A stretch of DNA of 64,000 nucleotides from Hyperoplus lanceolatus. Lineage: Eukaryota > Chordata > Actinopteri > Uranoscopiformes > Ammodytidae. A program made the position numbers and the translations under genes. The stretch is taken from NCBI GenBank assembly GCA_026929865.2, contig CM049404.1:25760001-25824000 (forward strand). Direction: 5' to 3'. Positions 35,601 through 50,600 of the stretch are shown here, one piece after another. A model generated the notes under the pieces. The model was not told the DNA's origin. It saw only the letters and a program-made list of their open reading frames with translations, and did no database searches. Position 1 is the first letter of the stretch. Each line of letters begins with the position of its first letter.

Positions 35601-38600
35601 TAAGCCATGTGGAAGCAACAGTGAATGCCTTGGTGGACATCATCCATGCATACTGCACATGTGAACTGGATTACATCAACGTAGCCTCCAAAATCTACAT
35701 GCAAATGTTGCTGTGCCCAGTAAGTATAGGACTTTCATCTCCCTCCCGTCGCAGCGCGGATGCTGCGGGCGGGGCGCCTGCCGGCTGCGTACGCCCCCTA
35801 GTGCCTGGGCTGTGACACCTACCGTCCCATGAACCCTTAACCCATTCCTTTGTGCTTATCGACGTGTCTATTTGTCTGTGGCGTTATCTTGTTGCTTACT
35901 ATGCCAAGGTGGTTTTTGTACTAATCACACACTTCGCACCCATAAGGAGCGGAGTGTGAGAGTAGCATTTTTTTTTAACCTGTCTTTCCCTGATGTTCTC
36001 TTTATCCTTCCTACTATAAGGGGCGCAGCGCACGCTTGACGACTCTTCAGTGTATCCCCCCCTGTCTCCCATGTTTGGTTACTGTCACTCAATGTCTCTT
36101 GGTTGGGTATAACTGTAAACAGATTATCGTTGTTTTGGTACAATGACAAAATAAACCATCTTGAATCTTGAATCTCTATTACCCACTAGAATAATAAATC
36201 AATTGGGAAGAAAACATGACAATAAGTATTATTAAGGCTAAACACAACTTTTTTTAACTTAAATTTGGAGGAATAAAGGAATTACTTGACATAATTATGA
36301 TCTCACAACTAAGATGTTAACTGTTACATGGAATTCTGCAGTTGATGGCTGTAAAGAAAGATTGCCATCAGGTAACGTTCTGTTTTTTTTACTAAATTCA
36401 GGACACATCTGTGAGCTTTGCCTGTAAGCAAGCTCTGATCAGAGTGCTTCGACCAAGAAACAAACGGCGACATGTTACCCTTCCATCTCCTCCACGCTCC
36501 AACACACCTATGGGTAAGTTTTAAGAGACTTTTAAACAAAGCTTTGTTTATAGATATATTGTTTTCAGCCAACACACCTGTGGGGTGAAACGGAGTGAAT
36601 GTATAAACAATATACGCCGTTGAGGCTCCAATGACCACACGTTGATTCAGTTCTCTGAATCTTGTTGGTTAATTTTTCTTTTTTTCAGGAGACAAGGACG
36701 ATGATGACGACGACGATGCCGATGACAAAATGCAGTCATCTGTGCTCACTGGAGGAGAGGAGGGAAGACAGGAGAGTCAGGACCAGAGTGAAGTGGACCA
36801 TGGCGACTTTGAAATGGTGGTGAGAAAATAAAATAAAGTCTGTCTGTTATATTTACTAATAACCCTGCGTTAACATTGTCAAAGGAAATTTGCATGTGTC
36901 CAGCAATCCCATGCACACCGTCACACAAAAATATTAAATAATTTAGAGTATAGAATTACATGGCTGATCCTGAATGATCTTGTCTTAACCCATTGATGAC
37001 TATGGCAATCTAGGATGCATGTCCTTAATGCCTGAGGGTTTTCTGAAAAAATAGTATGAATTGTAAAGTCTACCAAAACCTTAATATCTAAGCTTGTGTA
37101 GCACATAGAAACATGAAATAAAATACATTTAAAAGTTAAGGTTCACAGGTTTTATTTAAACATGCTCCCTTAGCGCTTACAAACCAACACATTTTTCTAA
37201 AAATCGTCAAAATTAGATGGGGGAGAAAAAAAAGAATAAATAATATAAAATATTAAAAGATAATGTGCTAAACGAGGTTATAATCCTGCTTCCTTTTAGC
37301 ATGGATAGTAGTGACTGAGTGTGCAGTGGAGGGATAAAGATAGACAGATATAGGAAGGAGAAGTTAGCTTTATTTTATTATTTAGTTCAGTTATCACTGG
37401 CACCATAAATCCGACTTCCCAGTACAACTGGAACGCAGACTGACTCCTGCTGTCGGGAGCCGATCAGCTGGTCCAAACGGCTGTATACCACGGAGATGAA
37501 AACGAAACTGAAACTTATCTATCGCCTGGCTGGGCTGAATTTGAGTTGGAGCAGCAAAATATAGCCTAAATTCATAAATATTGTTAATAAATAGATGTAA
37601 TGTGTTTTGTGATTTTCGTCAGTAGCCTATAGTAGACCTTGATTCTGCGCTCCGAACGCCACTAACTGTTCTGTAATACACTATCGCCGACACAGCTGGC
37701 GTATTTTGTTTTTATTATTATTTATTTATACATTTTTTGATTGGCGTGATTTTCGGCAAACCACACATTTTTTGCGTGGTCACATGGTCTTAAAAAATCA
37801 ACAAAACCCACCTCATGTGTATTTGAACCAATGACGGTGCATTCTATGTTGCACACACCATGAAAATAAAGTAACAATGCTGCGTGACGCAGCATCAGGC
37901 AGGAGATACAATGTGGCATCGCGCAGCAGCCGTCATCAATGGGTTAAGGAAAATATTATCGACTAGATGATGAATTTTGTTGAATTAATTTTGCTCGATT
38001 TCACTATGCAGTCAGAAACCCAACTGAAATTATTGATTTACTCTGTCATAAATCACTTGTTTACATCATGGTTGTGTTCAGCTCTCAAAAATATCTTTAT
38101 TATTGAACTGTTTCCATTTTTCAAGTATCACCCTGTTCACGTATTATACAGACCATTAATAAACGTGCCCTACAATGAGCGAGAGAGAGTTAAACTTCAA
38201 ATATATGCTCAGTTACAAACCTTTTTCTTTTAAGATACATGTTGAAGAAATAAATAAGACTTTTTTTCTGTCTCCTCAGTCAGAGTCCATGGTCCTGGAG
38301 ACAGCAGAGAATCTCAACAATGGAAATCCGTCTCCCCTGGAGGCTCTGCTGGCTGGAGCCGAGGGCTTCCCCCCTATGTTAGACATCCCTCCTGATGCCG
38401 ATGATGAAACTATGGTAGAGCTGGCCATCGCTCTCAGCCTTCAGCAAGATCAACAAGGTGAATATCCAGAAAGTACAAAATGTAGCAACTTTTAATGGTA
38501 ACCAAGACTACCTTGGAGTGAGTCGTACTCCCAACTTTAAAGAACAGAGTTTTTTAAATTGAAAAAATAGACTGGTGGATAGTTGAGAAGCGCTGATCTC

Positions 38601-41600
38601 TGTTATGTTATAGCTGTAATGGTTATCACTAAAGTGATTCCTGCAGTTATTAAAATGCTGCTGCAACTGAATACAGTTTCTGACACTAGTTAAGCTGAAT
38701 TGTTGTAAAAGTTAAATTTGTGTAATGTTATACCTATAATATATCAATCAGTTTTGTTATTTATCTCAAATGGTATACCACATTTTTACCAGGTATAAAT
38801 TATCGCTTAGAAAATTAACATTTTGTGTTAGTGCTGCTAACATACTTTAGATCTTCTTGGCATTTTAGGCAGCAGCAGCAGTGCCCTTGGCCTGCAGAGC
38901 CTTGGTCTGTCTGGCCAGGCCCCAAGCTCCTCTTCACTGGATGCTGGAACACTTTCAGACACCACTGCATCAGGTAACAAGACCACATTCAAAGTAATGT
39001 GTGTCACAGTTGCAAGTAAATCCTTAACATCAGATATTCAAAATTTTTTAATTAAAATAAAAAATGTGTGACCATGGAATTACACATTGAAGATCATTAC
39101 CCAATCTGTGGCACATCTTGTGATTTTAGTTCCGTATTTTAACATTCAAGTTAAAATTTGTCCTCTTTTCAGTATGTCACATTTGCTCATTTAGGAACTA
39201 AATATATATGATGAAGCCCACAATCGGTTAAACAAGAACGAGTATTAATGGCAGCTTTAAGTGTTTTAAATGTTCTGCAGTATTTATGGAATTGTTGTTG
39301 CAAAAGTATATGCTAATATGCATCCTGGCCAGGTGACTGCGTTGTATTTACTGTTACAGCTGTTGCTATGATTTCAGCCCCAGCATCAGACGATGAGGGC
39401 AGTACAGCTGCTACCGATGGCTCCACACTGAGGACATCTCCAGCAGAGCATGGCGGCAGTGTGGGCTCAGAGAGTGGAGGTTCTGCCATCGACTCTGTAG
39501 CAGGGGAACACAGTGGTGGGTGATTTTTAAAATGCATCCAAAAGCTGAACATTTTAATTTTTTCATTGTCAGACTGACATTTGAAATGTTACATATGTGA
39601 ATGTGTCTGAAATGACATCATAAAGTATATAAACTTGACAGTCTGTATAAGTCTTTACAGACACATTTTCTGACACTTTAAGGTTATAAATGCCATTGCC
39701 TTTTTAGCTGATTATTAAATAAAAAGTTATTTGATATTAAACATTATCATGTTTCTAGTTTATTAAGTGGCCTTTTGTGCGTACAGTGTCAGGACGCAGC
39801 AGTGCATACGGGGACACAACCGTGGAGGGCCACCCTGCTGGTCCAGGCAGCGTCAGCTCCAGCACTGGAGCCATCAGCACCACCGCAGCCCAGCAGGAAG
39901 GAGAGGGCTCAGAGGGAGAAGGAGAGACAGAGGGAGACATCCACACAAGCAACAGGTCAGACATCCTACATCAAGTTTAAGTCAGGAGCTTAAGCTCTAC
40001 TGACAACTCACATCTGCCTGTTAAAGACACTGTGTCACACATAAATCCCAATGTAATCACCTCAATTGTAGAGGTAAACATTTTTATTTTTATGTTTCTT
40101 GCCAGGCTGCACATGGTTCGTCTTATGCTACTGGAGCGCTTGCTTCAGCAGCTTTCCCAGCTTCACAATGTAGGTGGAGTCCAAGCTATCCCTTACATGC
40201 AAGTTATCCTCATGTTGACCTCTGACCTGGATGGCGAGGATGAAAAGGACAAGGGTGCCTTGGATGACCTTCTAGCACAGCTCATTGCTGAGCTTGGCAT
40301 TCACAAGAAGGTAACCACCGTCCCCTTGCGATGAATTAGGGTTAGGGCAGTGCTTCTCAAATGGTGGGGTCTCAGGGGGGGCGCGAGCGGCAGGGGGGAC
40401 TTAGTGTGTTTTTTTTTTATTTTATTTTATTTTTATTTTTTTTATATATATTTTTTTTTTTCTTAAATAAACATTATACCAAGGGTCAGAAGTGTAACAG
40501 AATTTAGATCTTACAAAGAAAGGGAGTATCCACTCATTGGACAGAAGGCTGTCAACATCTTACTACCCTTTGCCATATCCTATCTGTGTGAGATGGGCTT
40601 TTCCACTGTTGCTGCACTCAAGACAAAGTACAGGTCCCAGCTTAACATTGAGCAAGAGTTAAGAGTAGCAGTATCAGGTTTGAAGCCCAGATTTGGAATG
40701 ATGTGCACTGCAAACAGGGCTCACTGCAGCCACTAAAATACAGAGCAAATTGTATTTTTGTGTATTATAAGCAGAATGTGTTCATATAAAACAGACAAAT
40801 AGGGAAATAAGTTCAAAATAATTGTGAAGGTGAATTTAGTTATATTAAAAAAGCTCAAACTGATGTAGCTGCCAGTTTCAAATAGTTCAGGGTTCAAGGC
40901 TTTTGTCTTGTGTTATGTTCAGGGAAAGTATGCAAATTGTACATTAAATATTGTTGCAAATGTTGCACACAAAGAGTAATGTTTATTTTTAAGTCATATA
41001 TATTTTTGAAAGGGAATAAGCTGATGAAGCTGACTGACAAGTGACCAATGTTTACTGTTTAAAAATGTTATTAATTAAATGAAAACCCCAGTGAAACATT
41101 TGCTCTTGTTTCTGTGTTTTGAGATTCACACAGACTGAACGGTCTTGTTTAAATGTTACAAATTGAGTTAATAAACTTGGAAATTGTTTTAAGATGTTGC
41201 AGATGTCAGCAAATTTTATTAATCTATTTTAATAATAAGGTGATTGTATGCAGAATGCTGGTGCTAGCAACTCAAACTCATATACAACTCTTATACAGAT
41301 AAATAAATAAATATTAGCAGGTTCTCAATAGTATTTCAATTTAGGGGGTCGCGAAAAAATTTCAGTCTCCTAGGGGGGGCATGACAGAAAATAATTGAGA
41401 AGCACTGGGTTAGGGTAAGGTTAATGTGTATTGTTTTGTTTAATCCATGTTATTGCTCTGCAGGATGTCTCCAAGAAGAATGAGCGTTGCTCCATCAATG
41501 AAGTTCATCTGGTCATCATGAGACTGCTCAGCGTCTTCATGTCTCGAACCAAGTCTGGTACCAAATCCTCTTCTGAGGTACATCCTCCTTTTCTTAATGC

Positions 41601-44600
41601 ATTTCTCAGCACACTGTCTGTTGGAATACATTCATTCATAATGTTAACAGCTAATACAACATAAAACAACAAATGTGTTTTAAAATCCAACTATTCTCTT
41701 TTTCAGTCATCCTCACTTATTTCGAACGCCACAGCGACTGCCTTGCTCAGCCTTGGTTCTATTGACTACTGTCTCCATGTGCTCAAATCGCTCCTGGAGT
41801 TCTGGAAGAGTCAACAGGGTGAAGAAGAGCCTGTGGCTGCCAGCCAGCTCCTCCGCCCACACACAGCATCCTCTCCCCCAGACATGAGCCCTTTCTTCCT
41901 GCGCCAATATGTCAAGGTATCAGATTACAGAGCACATTTTAACCTTAAACATTTGCACAAGGGATGTTATTGTGAACTTACTGTGTTGTTCCTCCCACTA
42001 GGGCCATGCTGCTGATGTGTTTGAAGCTTACTCCCAGCTATTGACTGAAATGGTGCTCCGGCTGCCGTATCAGATCAAAAAGATTGCTGACACCAACCCA
42101 CGTATCCCACCTCCTGTCTTTGACCATTCCTGGTTCTATTTTCTGTCTGAAGTAAGCAATCGAGTGTGTTACTTATATGATTTCATCTTTTCAACTTCTG
42201 TCTACACAAAAGACATAAATTAACCCCTTCATTTTGTATTCCTTTTCCCCCTCAGTATCTGATGATTCAACAGACGCCGTTCGTCAGGAGGCAAGTCAGA
42301 AAGCTGCTGCTGTTTATCTGCGGCTCTAAGGAAAAATATCGTCAGCTGCGGGATCTGCACACTCTGGACTCCCATGTGCGCAGCATCAAGAAGCTGCTGG
42401 AGGAGCAGGGAATCTTCCTCCGGGCTGGCGTGGTCACGGCCTCGTCTGGCTCAGCTCTACAGTATGACACACTCATAAATCTGGTGAGTTACTTCAGCAG
42501 TCAAGTCATTCAGAGCTTCTTTCATAGGCTTTGTATTGACTGTAAATTGTGTTGATTTCATACTTTTCTTTTGTCTTAATCAGTTAATTCATTCATATAA
42601 TCCATAACTCGTTTTTTTGCAAAATTCTTGTTGATAATTAATTTCTTTCTTCCTTTTTGTTCCAAATGTGTATTACTACTTTCAAGTGCTTTAAGTGATT
42701 TTAGTAACTTTTTTTGCTGAAGTCTAACTTGCTTCTGTTGGTGCAGATGGAACATCTAAAAGCTTGTGCTGAAATTGCCACTCAGAGGACGATCAACTGG
42801 CAGAAGTTCTGCATGAAGGATGACTGTAAGTTTTTTTCAGATTCTGTTTCTGGAAACCAAAGGGAACCTTCCAGGCAAAGCACTGTTAACATGTTTGGTG
42901 TCCCATCTCCCTCCTATCTTTTCCTCCTCTCTGTCCAGCTGTGTTGTACTTCCTGCTCCAAGTCAGCTTCTTGGTGGATGAGGGCGTATCCCCAGTACTT
43001 TTGCAGCTGCTCTCCTGTGCTCTCTGTGGCAGCAAGGTGCTAGCCAACTCCTCTTCATCATTCTCAGGAGGAGGCTCCAGTAGTGCTGGACAAACAGGGG
43101 CTCCTCAGTCCTCTCAGAGCAAGTCCTCCAGTAAAAAGAGCAAAAAGGAGGACAAGGAGAAAGACAAAGAGGGTGAGGCAACAAAACATTCTTTACCCAA
43201 TGAACCTGAACAGGCTATTTGAGTATCAAACATGCCTAGTAGATGCTGCTGTTCTGAGTGTGTTGTATTGTTGTGGATTGATTGCAGGTGAAGGAGTTGG
43301 CAGCCAGGAGGATCAGCTGTGTATGGCTCTGGTCAGTCAGCTTAACAAGTTTGCTGACAAGGAGACCCTCATCCAGTTTTTGCGCTGTTTCCTGCTGGAG
43401 TCAAACTCATCTGCTGTGCGCTGGCAAGCCCACTGCTTGGCACTTCATATCTACAGGTACTTAAGATATCTAACACACTCAGACATACTTAAGCAGTTAG
43501 TTTCAATATCAAACTCAAACCCAAAGTGTGTTTAGTTTAAGATGGCCTCTTTCAATGCTTTCTCTTAATTTAGGTTATCATTACCAGTTTAGAGTAGTGT
43601 GATTGAACATAAAGATGTAGCACCAATGAACACGCAATGGAAAGAATATGGAAATGAAAGCATGAATAAACATGGCTGACATGTGACTCTTTCTGTAGGA
43701 ACTCCAGTAAATCTCAGCAGGAGCTGCTGCTGGAGCTGACTTGGGCCATCTGGCCTGAGCTACCTGCATATGGCCGAAAAGCTGCCCAGTTTGTCGACCT
43801 ACTTGGATACTTCTCACTCAAAACCCCTCAGACAGAGAAAAAGGTTTGTTTGAAGCCTTGTGGGTTTATACCCTGATGGACAATATCATTTTTTTAGCCT
43901 TGTTTTTCCATTTAAATTTTTTTAATCTTTACATGGCTAGTATTGTTTTCCTATTGGTCCTGTAATTTATTTTCTGCATGTGGCATTCGCTCTCGAAAAC
44001 AAAAGATTGTTTAGTCACTTCATGAGCAGTATGTAGCAGTAGTTCATCTTTCTTGCCTAAAAAAATATTTTCATCATTAAGCAAAACAAGTCGTTTAAAT
44101 GATAATGCTGCAAAGTCTTAATGAAATTGTTATAATCGTTTCCCTTTTCTGTTTCAGCTTAAGGAGTATTCCCAGAAAGCTGTGGAAATCCTAAGGGCAC
44201 AGAACCATATACTGACGAATCACCCTAACTCCAACATCTACACGTATGTCAACACAAATGACCTGTCGTGTAGCAAGCAGAATGCAATTTAAAGTACTGT
44301 GCATCACCTACATATATTTGTAATAATTTGATGTTTTCTCCTGCAGCACTCTGTCGGGATTAGTGGAGTTTGATGGTTTCTTCCTAGAGAGTGACCCCTG
44401 CCTGGTGTGCAACAATCCAGAAGTTCCCTTCTCCGTATGTACAACACAACAACAACTTCACTTAATGGACATCATTTTTAGCCTGAAAGTACTGAAAGCC
44501 TTTAACCAATACAATCTAATGCAAATGTTTACACACTTGCATTTGCTAAGGTTAGTTAAGCTTTTGTAAGTTTTGGGTTTGTTATTGAACAGTTGAACAG

Positions 44601-47600
44601 GTGCTCATCTGTATATCCATAATACTTATCATTTATAAAGCAAACTTATGAATAGGCAGAACAGAACAACAACCAAGTTGAGTCCAAGAACCTACTGTTG
44701 TAAACATGTTCCATTAGTCTTAATCATTGTCCTCTTGTTTGTTTTCCAGAATATAAAACTGTCATCGATCAAAGTGGACACCCGCTACACCACCACACAG
44801 CAGGTTGTCAAGCTTATCGGCAGCCACACCATCAGCAAAGTCACAGTAAAGATCGGTGACCTCAAACGCACAAAAATGGTCCGCACTATTAACCTCTACT
44901 ACAACAACAGGACTGTGCAGGCTATTGTGGAGCTGAAGAACAAGTATGTGTCTTTCCCTCTGTCCTTCTATCTTCCCTTTCACTAATTATGTGTTCATAA
45001 TAACTCCTAAACAATGATGTAACTTTCTGTCTGTTTTGAAGGCCTGCTCGTTGGCACAAAGCCAAGAAGGTCCAGCTGACCCCAGGACAAACAGAGGTGA
45101 AGATCGACCTTCCCTTACCTATTGTCGCATCCAACCTGATGATTGAGTTCTCCGATTTCTACGAGAACTATCAGGCCTCCACCGAGACCCTGCAGTGTCC
45201 ACGCTGCAGTGCCTCTGTGCCTGCAAACCCTGGGGTGTGTGGCAACTGCGGTGAGAACGTGTATCAGTGCCACAAGTGCAGGTGAGCAGCACGTTTCTTT
45301 TCTCAGCCGGCCTGAAACGATTGAGGAAATTTATGGACATTCTAGGAGACATGAGCGTTGATTGCATTTTTAATTGATGTGTGTTTTTTTATTAGATCTA
45401 TCAACTACGATGAAAAGGACCCCTTCCTGTGCAATGCCTGTGGCTTCTGCAAATATGCCCGATTTGACTTCATGCTATATGCCAGACCGTGCTGTGCTGT
45501 GGATCCCATTGAGAATGAGGAAGACAGGAAAAAGGTAAGCATTCACTCTTTGGGAAATGACTGTTGGAAGTTTTTACCCTTCCTTTCCTTCACTCCGCTC
45601 TTTATCTTTAATGTGTGCAGGCTGTGACCAACATCAACACTCTGCTGGACAAAGCTGACCGGGTCTACCACCAGCTGATGGGCCATCGGCCTCAGTTAGA
45701 GAGCCTCCTGTCTAAAGTCAATGAGGCAGCACCAGAGAAACCACAGGTAAGTCCTGAAGCGCTCCCAAAAAGTGATTTTTTTTTTTTTGGTTTGCCTGCT
45801 GCAAAGTGATACTGAGATATTATGTGAAACTCTGAAATAACTTAGCAGCTGACCAACAGTAGTGGATTGTTATGAATCATGTCACCATGTTAATTTTCCC
45901 TCCTAACAGAATTGCCATAGCTTGTAGTAATAGTAGTATTTTTATGTACTTGTATTTTCTCTTTTCCTTATAAATACTGATTGAAACATGTAATCTTTTT
46001 ATTTTATTTTCTTTTCTCTTTTTTTTTTTTTTAAATATATTTTTTGGGCATTTTTATGCTTTTATTGACAGTTCAGAGAGACAGAGGTGAAATGGGGCAG
46101 AGAGGGGAGTGACATGCAGAGAACGACCGCAGGCGGGAATCGAACTCGGGTCTGCTGCTGGGCCCGGCCTGGGGGGGGACGCCCTACCAACTGAGCTAAG
46201 GGCGCCCTGCATGTAATCTTTTTCTACCGTTTTATCTAATCATATTATTTTCTCTTTTCAGGATGACACTGGAGCAGGTGCAGGCCTTGGTACATCCTCT
46301 GCTAATGTGAACAGATACATTCAGCAACTGGCTCAAGAGTACAGTGGAGACTGCAAGACATCATTTGATGAACTTTCAAAGATTATACAGGTTAGTGGGT
46401 AATTCCATCTTTTTAGTAGCTTTCAAATAAAATATATTTTTTCCCCTGCTCACAAATAACTGGCTTTTTCATCTTTTTTTACAGAAAGTGCTTGCTTCTC
46501 GTAAAGAGCTGCTGGAGTATGATCTGCAGCAGAGAGAGGCTGCCACCAAGTCATCCCGCAGCAGTAGCACCAGCCAGCCCACCATCACCGCCAGTCAGTA
46601 CCGGGCCCTGTCTGTGTTGGGCTGCGGCCACACCTCCTCAAACAAGTGCTATGGCTGTGCCTCAGCTGTCACTGGTCACTGCATCACACTGCTCCGCGCA
46701 CTGGCCACTAACCCGGCTCTCCGGCAGATCCTGGTCCTGCAGGGGCTCATCCGTGAGCTGTTTGAGTATAACCTGCGGAGAGGTACAGCGGCCATGAGGG
46801 AGGAGGTGCGCCAGCTAGTCTGTCTACTCACCAGGTATGTCCCTCGCCCATCTTGTAGCTGATTTAGATGATTTACTTCTACAGCTTGTAAATGGAGAAA
46901 GGACCGTAGAGTTGGGACTGTGCAGGGTCTTTAGTAGGCCTATGGGAAGGTGGGGTTGTTTCAATTTAATTCTGTCTCTTGTTGACCTCTGTATTTTTCT
47001 GCTTCAGAGATCATCCAGAAGCCACTCAACAGATGAATGACCTCATTATCGCCAAGGTGTCGGCTGCCCTCAAAGGCCACTGGGCCAATCCTGACCTGGT
47101 ATGTCCTATTACATGTCTGGAAGCTCAAGAAATTATATTGCATTTGATTCTGTGATTGATAGAAATATTTGGTGGAAAATGCAATTCTTTTATCTAAACA
47201 GCAGAGCTCCTGGATTGATTTTACATTACTTTTCAGGTTAGTAATCTGCAGTATGAAATGCTGCTGCTGACGGACTCCATTTCAAAAGAGGGAGGATGCT
47301 GGGAGTTACGGTTGCGTTGTGGTAAGTCTGATTTTCTTACCTCATCCATTTCTCAAACATGTTCACTATTTCAGCTATCACACAGTCTTTATGGTGTTAG
47401 ACAAAGACTGATAGCAGCTTTCGGATAATATAATATTATATATAATGTAAGATTTGAAATATAATTGTATTTTTTTTTTTTGTTCCTTTTAGCCCTCAGT
47501 CTGTTCCTCATGTCTGTGAATATAAAGACGCCTGTAGTAGTGGAGAACATCACTCTCATGTGCCTGAGAATCCTGCAGAAGCTGATCAAGCCCCCTACTC

Positions 47601-50600
47601 CCACTAGCAAGAAGAACAAGGTACATATACAGCGGTTACTTTGCCATTCAACTACTTCTCTCAGATGGTTTCCTTTCCTTTCTAAGGGTTTTAGGTGTCA
47701 ATGGTGCAGTACAGTTAACAAGGAGATAGTAGGGTTAAAAGCTTTGGATTACCCAGCAGTATTTTGAACCAAATATAGAAATACCAGAACCCATTTTGCA
47801 AGCTGTAGTCTAGATGAAGAACCACAGAAATCCTTTTTGTTTAATTAATCAGAAGTTATTTATTTAATTTACCTGCTAATTTATTGAAGAGCTATATTAA
47901 CAGTTTCTGTCATTGGCCACCAGGTTGTGTCATGCTCCCCTTATACACCAGTATGTGTTTGCGTTTGGTTATAGGATGCTGCTACTGAGTCCCTGACCAC
48001 AGTCAGACCCTACAGTAATGAAATCCATGCCCAAGCACAGCTTTGGCTGAAGAAGGACCCTAAAGCATCTTATGAGGCCTGGAAGAAGTGTCTCCCAGCA
48101 CGAGGTAAGAACTGAGTCGGAACAAATACACCGTTTATCTGTGTGGCAGGATGATTGTCATATTTTTTCCATTAAAGTGGTAAATAAAAAAACTCATGAT
48201 GACGAGCTGTTCACTGTAGAGTTTATCTTGGTACCCACAGGCCAGGAAGCTGTGTCAAAGCCTCAGGCTAAGGTGGAGTTGCGAAGGCAGTACCTGTTGG
48301 AGAAGTATGTTTGGAAATGGAAGCAGTTCATGAGGTCTAGAAAAAGTGAAGGCCTCTTCCCTCGCCTGCTCAAACTAAGCCACAACAACTGGCTGCGACA
48401 GGTACGAAATGTTATATAAATAAATATAAAAATACAAAATATATTTTGGTGCAAGTATTATTAGAGATGCATGACCATATTTTATGTTAGAAATCAAAGT
48501 AGAGATTCAGGAATCATTACAAAATTGAATGATCATAATAGTTTCTTTAAGCTTATATGTTATGTCACATATTTGTTAAAGCCACTTTATAACATGAATA
48601 ATATTTGTTTCAGGTCCTTTTCACACCTGCCACTCAGGCAGCCAGACAGGCAGCTTGCACTATTGTGGAGGCCCTAACCACAATCCCAAGCCGCAAGCAA
48701 CAAGTCCTGGACCTGCTCACCAGGTAAACCATTACGTAATGTGGGCATTCATTAAATGTTAGATTTTTTCAGGGCTAGAGGTTAGCATATACAGTATGTT
48801 ATCTTAGTACATATGTTACCAATTACAAAAAAAATTTGTTTACAGAAATTGAATGCAACTAATGTTGCTATTTTCCGGCTAATCACATGCATTTTAGCTT
48901 TATTAAGCCCCACTGTAGACCTGACCTGGTGTTGAATGAACTCTTACTTTGTGTCTCCATCAGTTATCTGGATGAGTTGAGCTTAGCTGGAGAGTGTGCG
49001 GTGGAGTACCTGGGTCTGTACCAGAAGCTGATCAAGCCAACACACTGGAAGGTTTACCTGGCAGCCCGTGGAGTCCTGCCTTACATCGGTAACCTGATCA
49101 CCAAGGTAATGGCCCTACAGTTCAAAATCTTAGTGATTTTCAAAGAAAATCCCTATGTGCCACAAGTTTCCTTTGATTAAAAGCTTTAGACTCTTTGAAT
49201 TAAATGAACATCTGAGCTTTAATTCAAGAACACAATGTTGTGCTTTTCTCTTCACAACACTTCAAATGTTTGGTATCCACATTGATATCAAATATGGCAG
49301 TAGAGGTTCATCTGCATTGAATATAAAATCACAGCATTAAACTGGATGTTTTAATTCTCCCTTTAATTCCCTTTTCAGGAAATAGCCAAACTGCTGGCTC
49401 TGGAGGAGGCCACCCTGAGCACAGACTTGCAGCAAGGCTACGCCCTTAAGAGCTTGACTGGTATGATAGTTTTAGATCTGATGTTCATCTGACCATGAAA
49501 TTAGACATGACACTGTAGGTGCTGTCGGATTCATAGACATCCATAGACAATAAATTAGATGATATTTATACCACAAGAAAACTTAAATCGGATTCATTTT
49601 AATGTTGTTTGTATGCCTCCTTTTCTTGAATACTTAAATAGTTTGTATTTGTTTGCTGCCCCTGCAGGATTGCTCTCTTCCTTCGTGGAGGTGGAGTCCA
49701 TAAAGCGGCATTTCAAAAGCAGGTTGGTCGGCACGGTGCTCAACGGCTACCTGTGTCTGAGGAAGCTGGTGGTGCAGCGCACTAAGCTCATTGATGAGAC
49801 TCAGGACATGCTGCTGGAGATGCTGGAGGACATGACAACAGGTGTGAAAACATTTAAGTTCAGCAAACATGAAATTAAACTATGATGTAAATTGTGGTTC
49901 CATTGCTGCTTTAGGTAATTTCTTTCTATTATTTTCTTTTTCTTCTATACAGTAGAAAAATCCTTTAAGATTGAATCATTTAGCAAATGTTATTGTAAAT
50001 TTTGTATGACTTTTTAGTTATCAGCTTTGTAAATATTGCTGCATTGTTCTGCAGGTACTGAGTGCGAAACCAAAGCCTTCATGGCAGTGTGCATAGAGAC
50101 GGCCAAGCGCTATAATCTGGATGACTACAGGACACCCGTGTTCATTTTTGAGAGGCTGTGCAGCATCATCTATCCTGTAAGTGACCTTTACCCTGACCCA
50201 TTTGAGTTCAAAAAGTTCTACGGAAATATGCTCGACAATTGTTCATTGCTTTGACCTTTGTCCTCATCTTGTTTCATCTCTTGTGTGTAGGAGGAGAATG
50301 AGGTCACAGAGTTCTTTGTGACGCTGGAAAAGGATCCTCAGCAGGAGGACTTCCTGCAAGGCCGCATGCCAGGAAACCCATACAGCAGCAACGAGCCCGG
50401 CATCGGTCCTCTAATGAGGGACATCAAGAACAAGATCTGTCAGGACTGTGACCTGGTGGCACTTCTTGAAGACGACAGTGGCATGGAGGTAAAATATTTG
50501 TATATTTATATTTGAGCTGTTTTTCTTATCACTTCCATTGACTGAATCATGAAAACTAAACACAATTTGTTTTGATTGTAGTTTTTTATCAAACTTTGAA

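Larger units (their letters stand above)
34567..40310 (+). other. ubr4: ubr4 exons 50-60 (aa 2478-3011), low-complexity and UIM-like region
   Basis: Exons: 34567-34701, 34938-35112, 35244-35375, 35598-35719, 36402-36513, 36689-36819, 38280-38457, 38869-38973, 39378-39515, 39787-39955, 40106-40310. Exon 55 encodes an acidic run ([17 protein letters not shown]). Exon 56 encodes [18 protein letters not shown], which resembles a ubiquitin-interacting motif. Exons 57-59 are rich in Ser, Gly, Thr and Glu and look disordered. Exon 60 returns to helical scaffold ([17 protein letters not shown]). Intron 53 holds a retroposon tail and intron 55 a piggyBac-like element. Confidence 0.92.

Noticed and set aside
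40336-40347. Interstitial telomere array
   Set aside because: Only two TTAGGG units; it is the transposon target site.
46150-46206. Possible tRNA gene on the minus strand
   Set aside because: It continues into a SINE body shared with 11041-11183.
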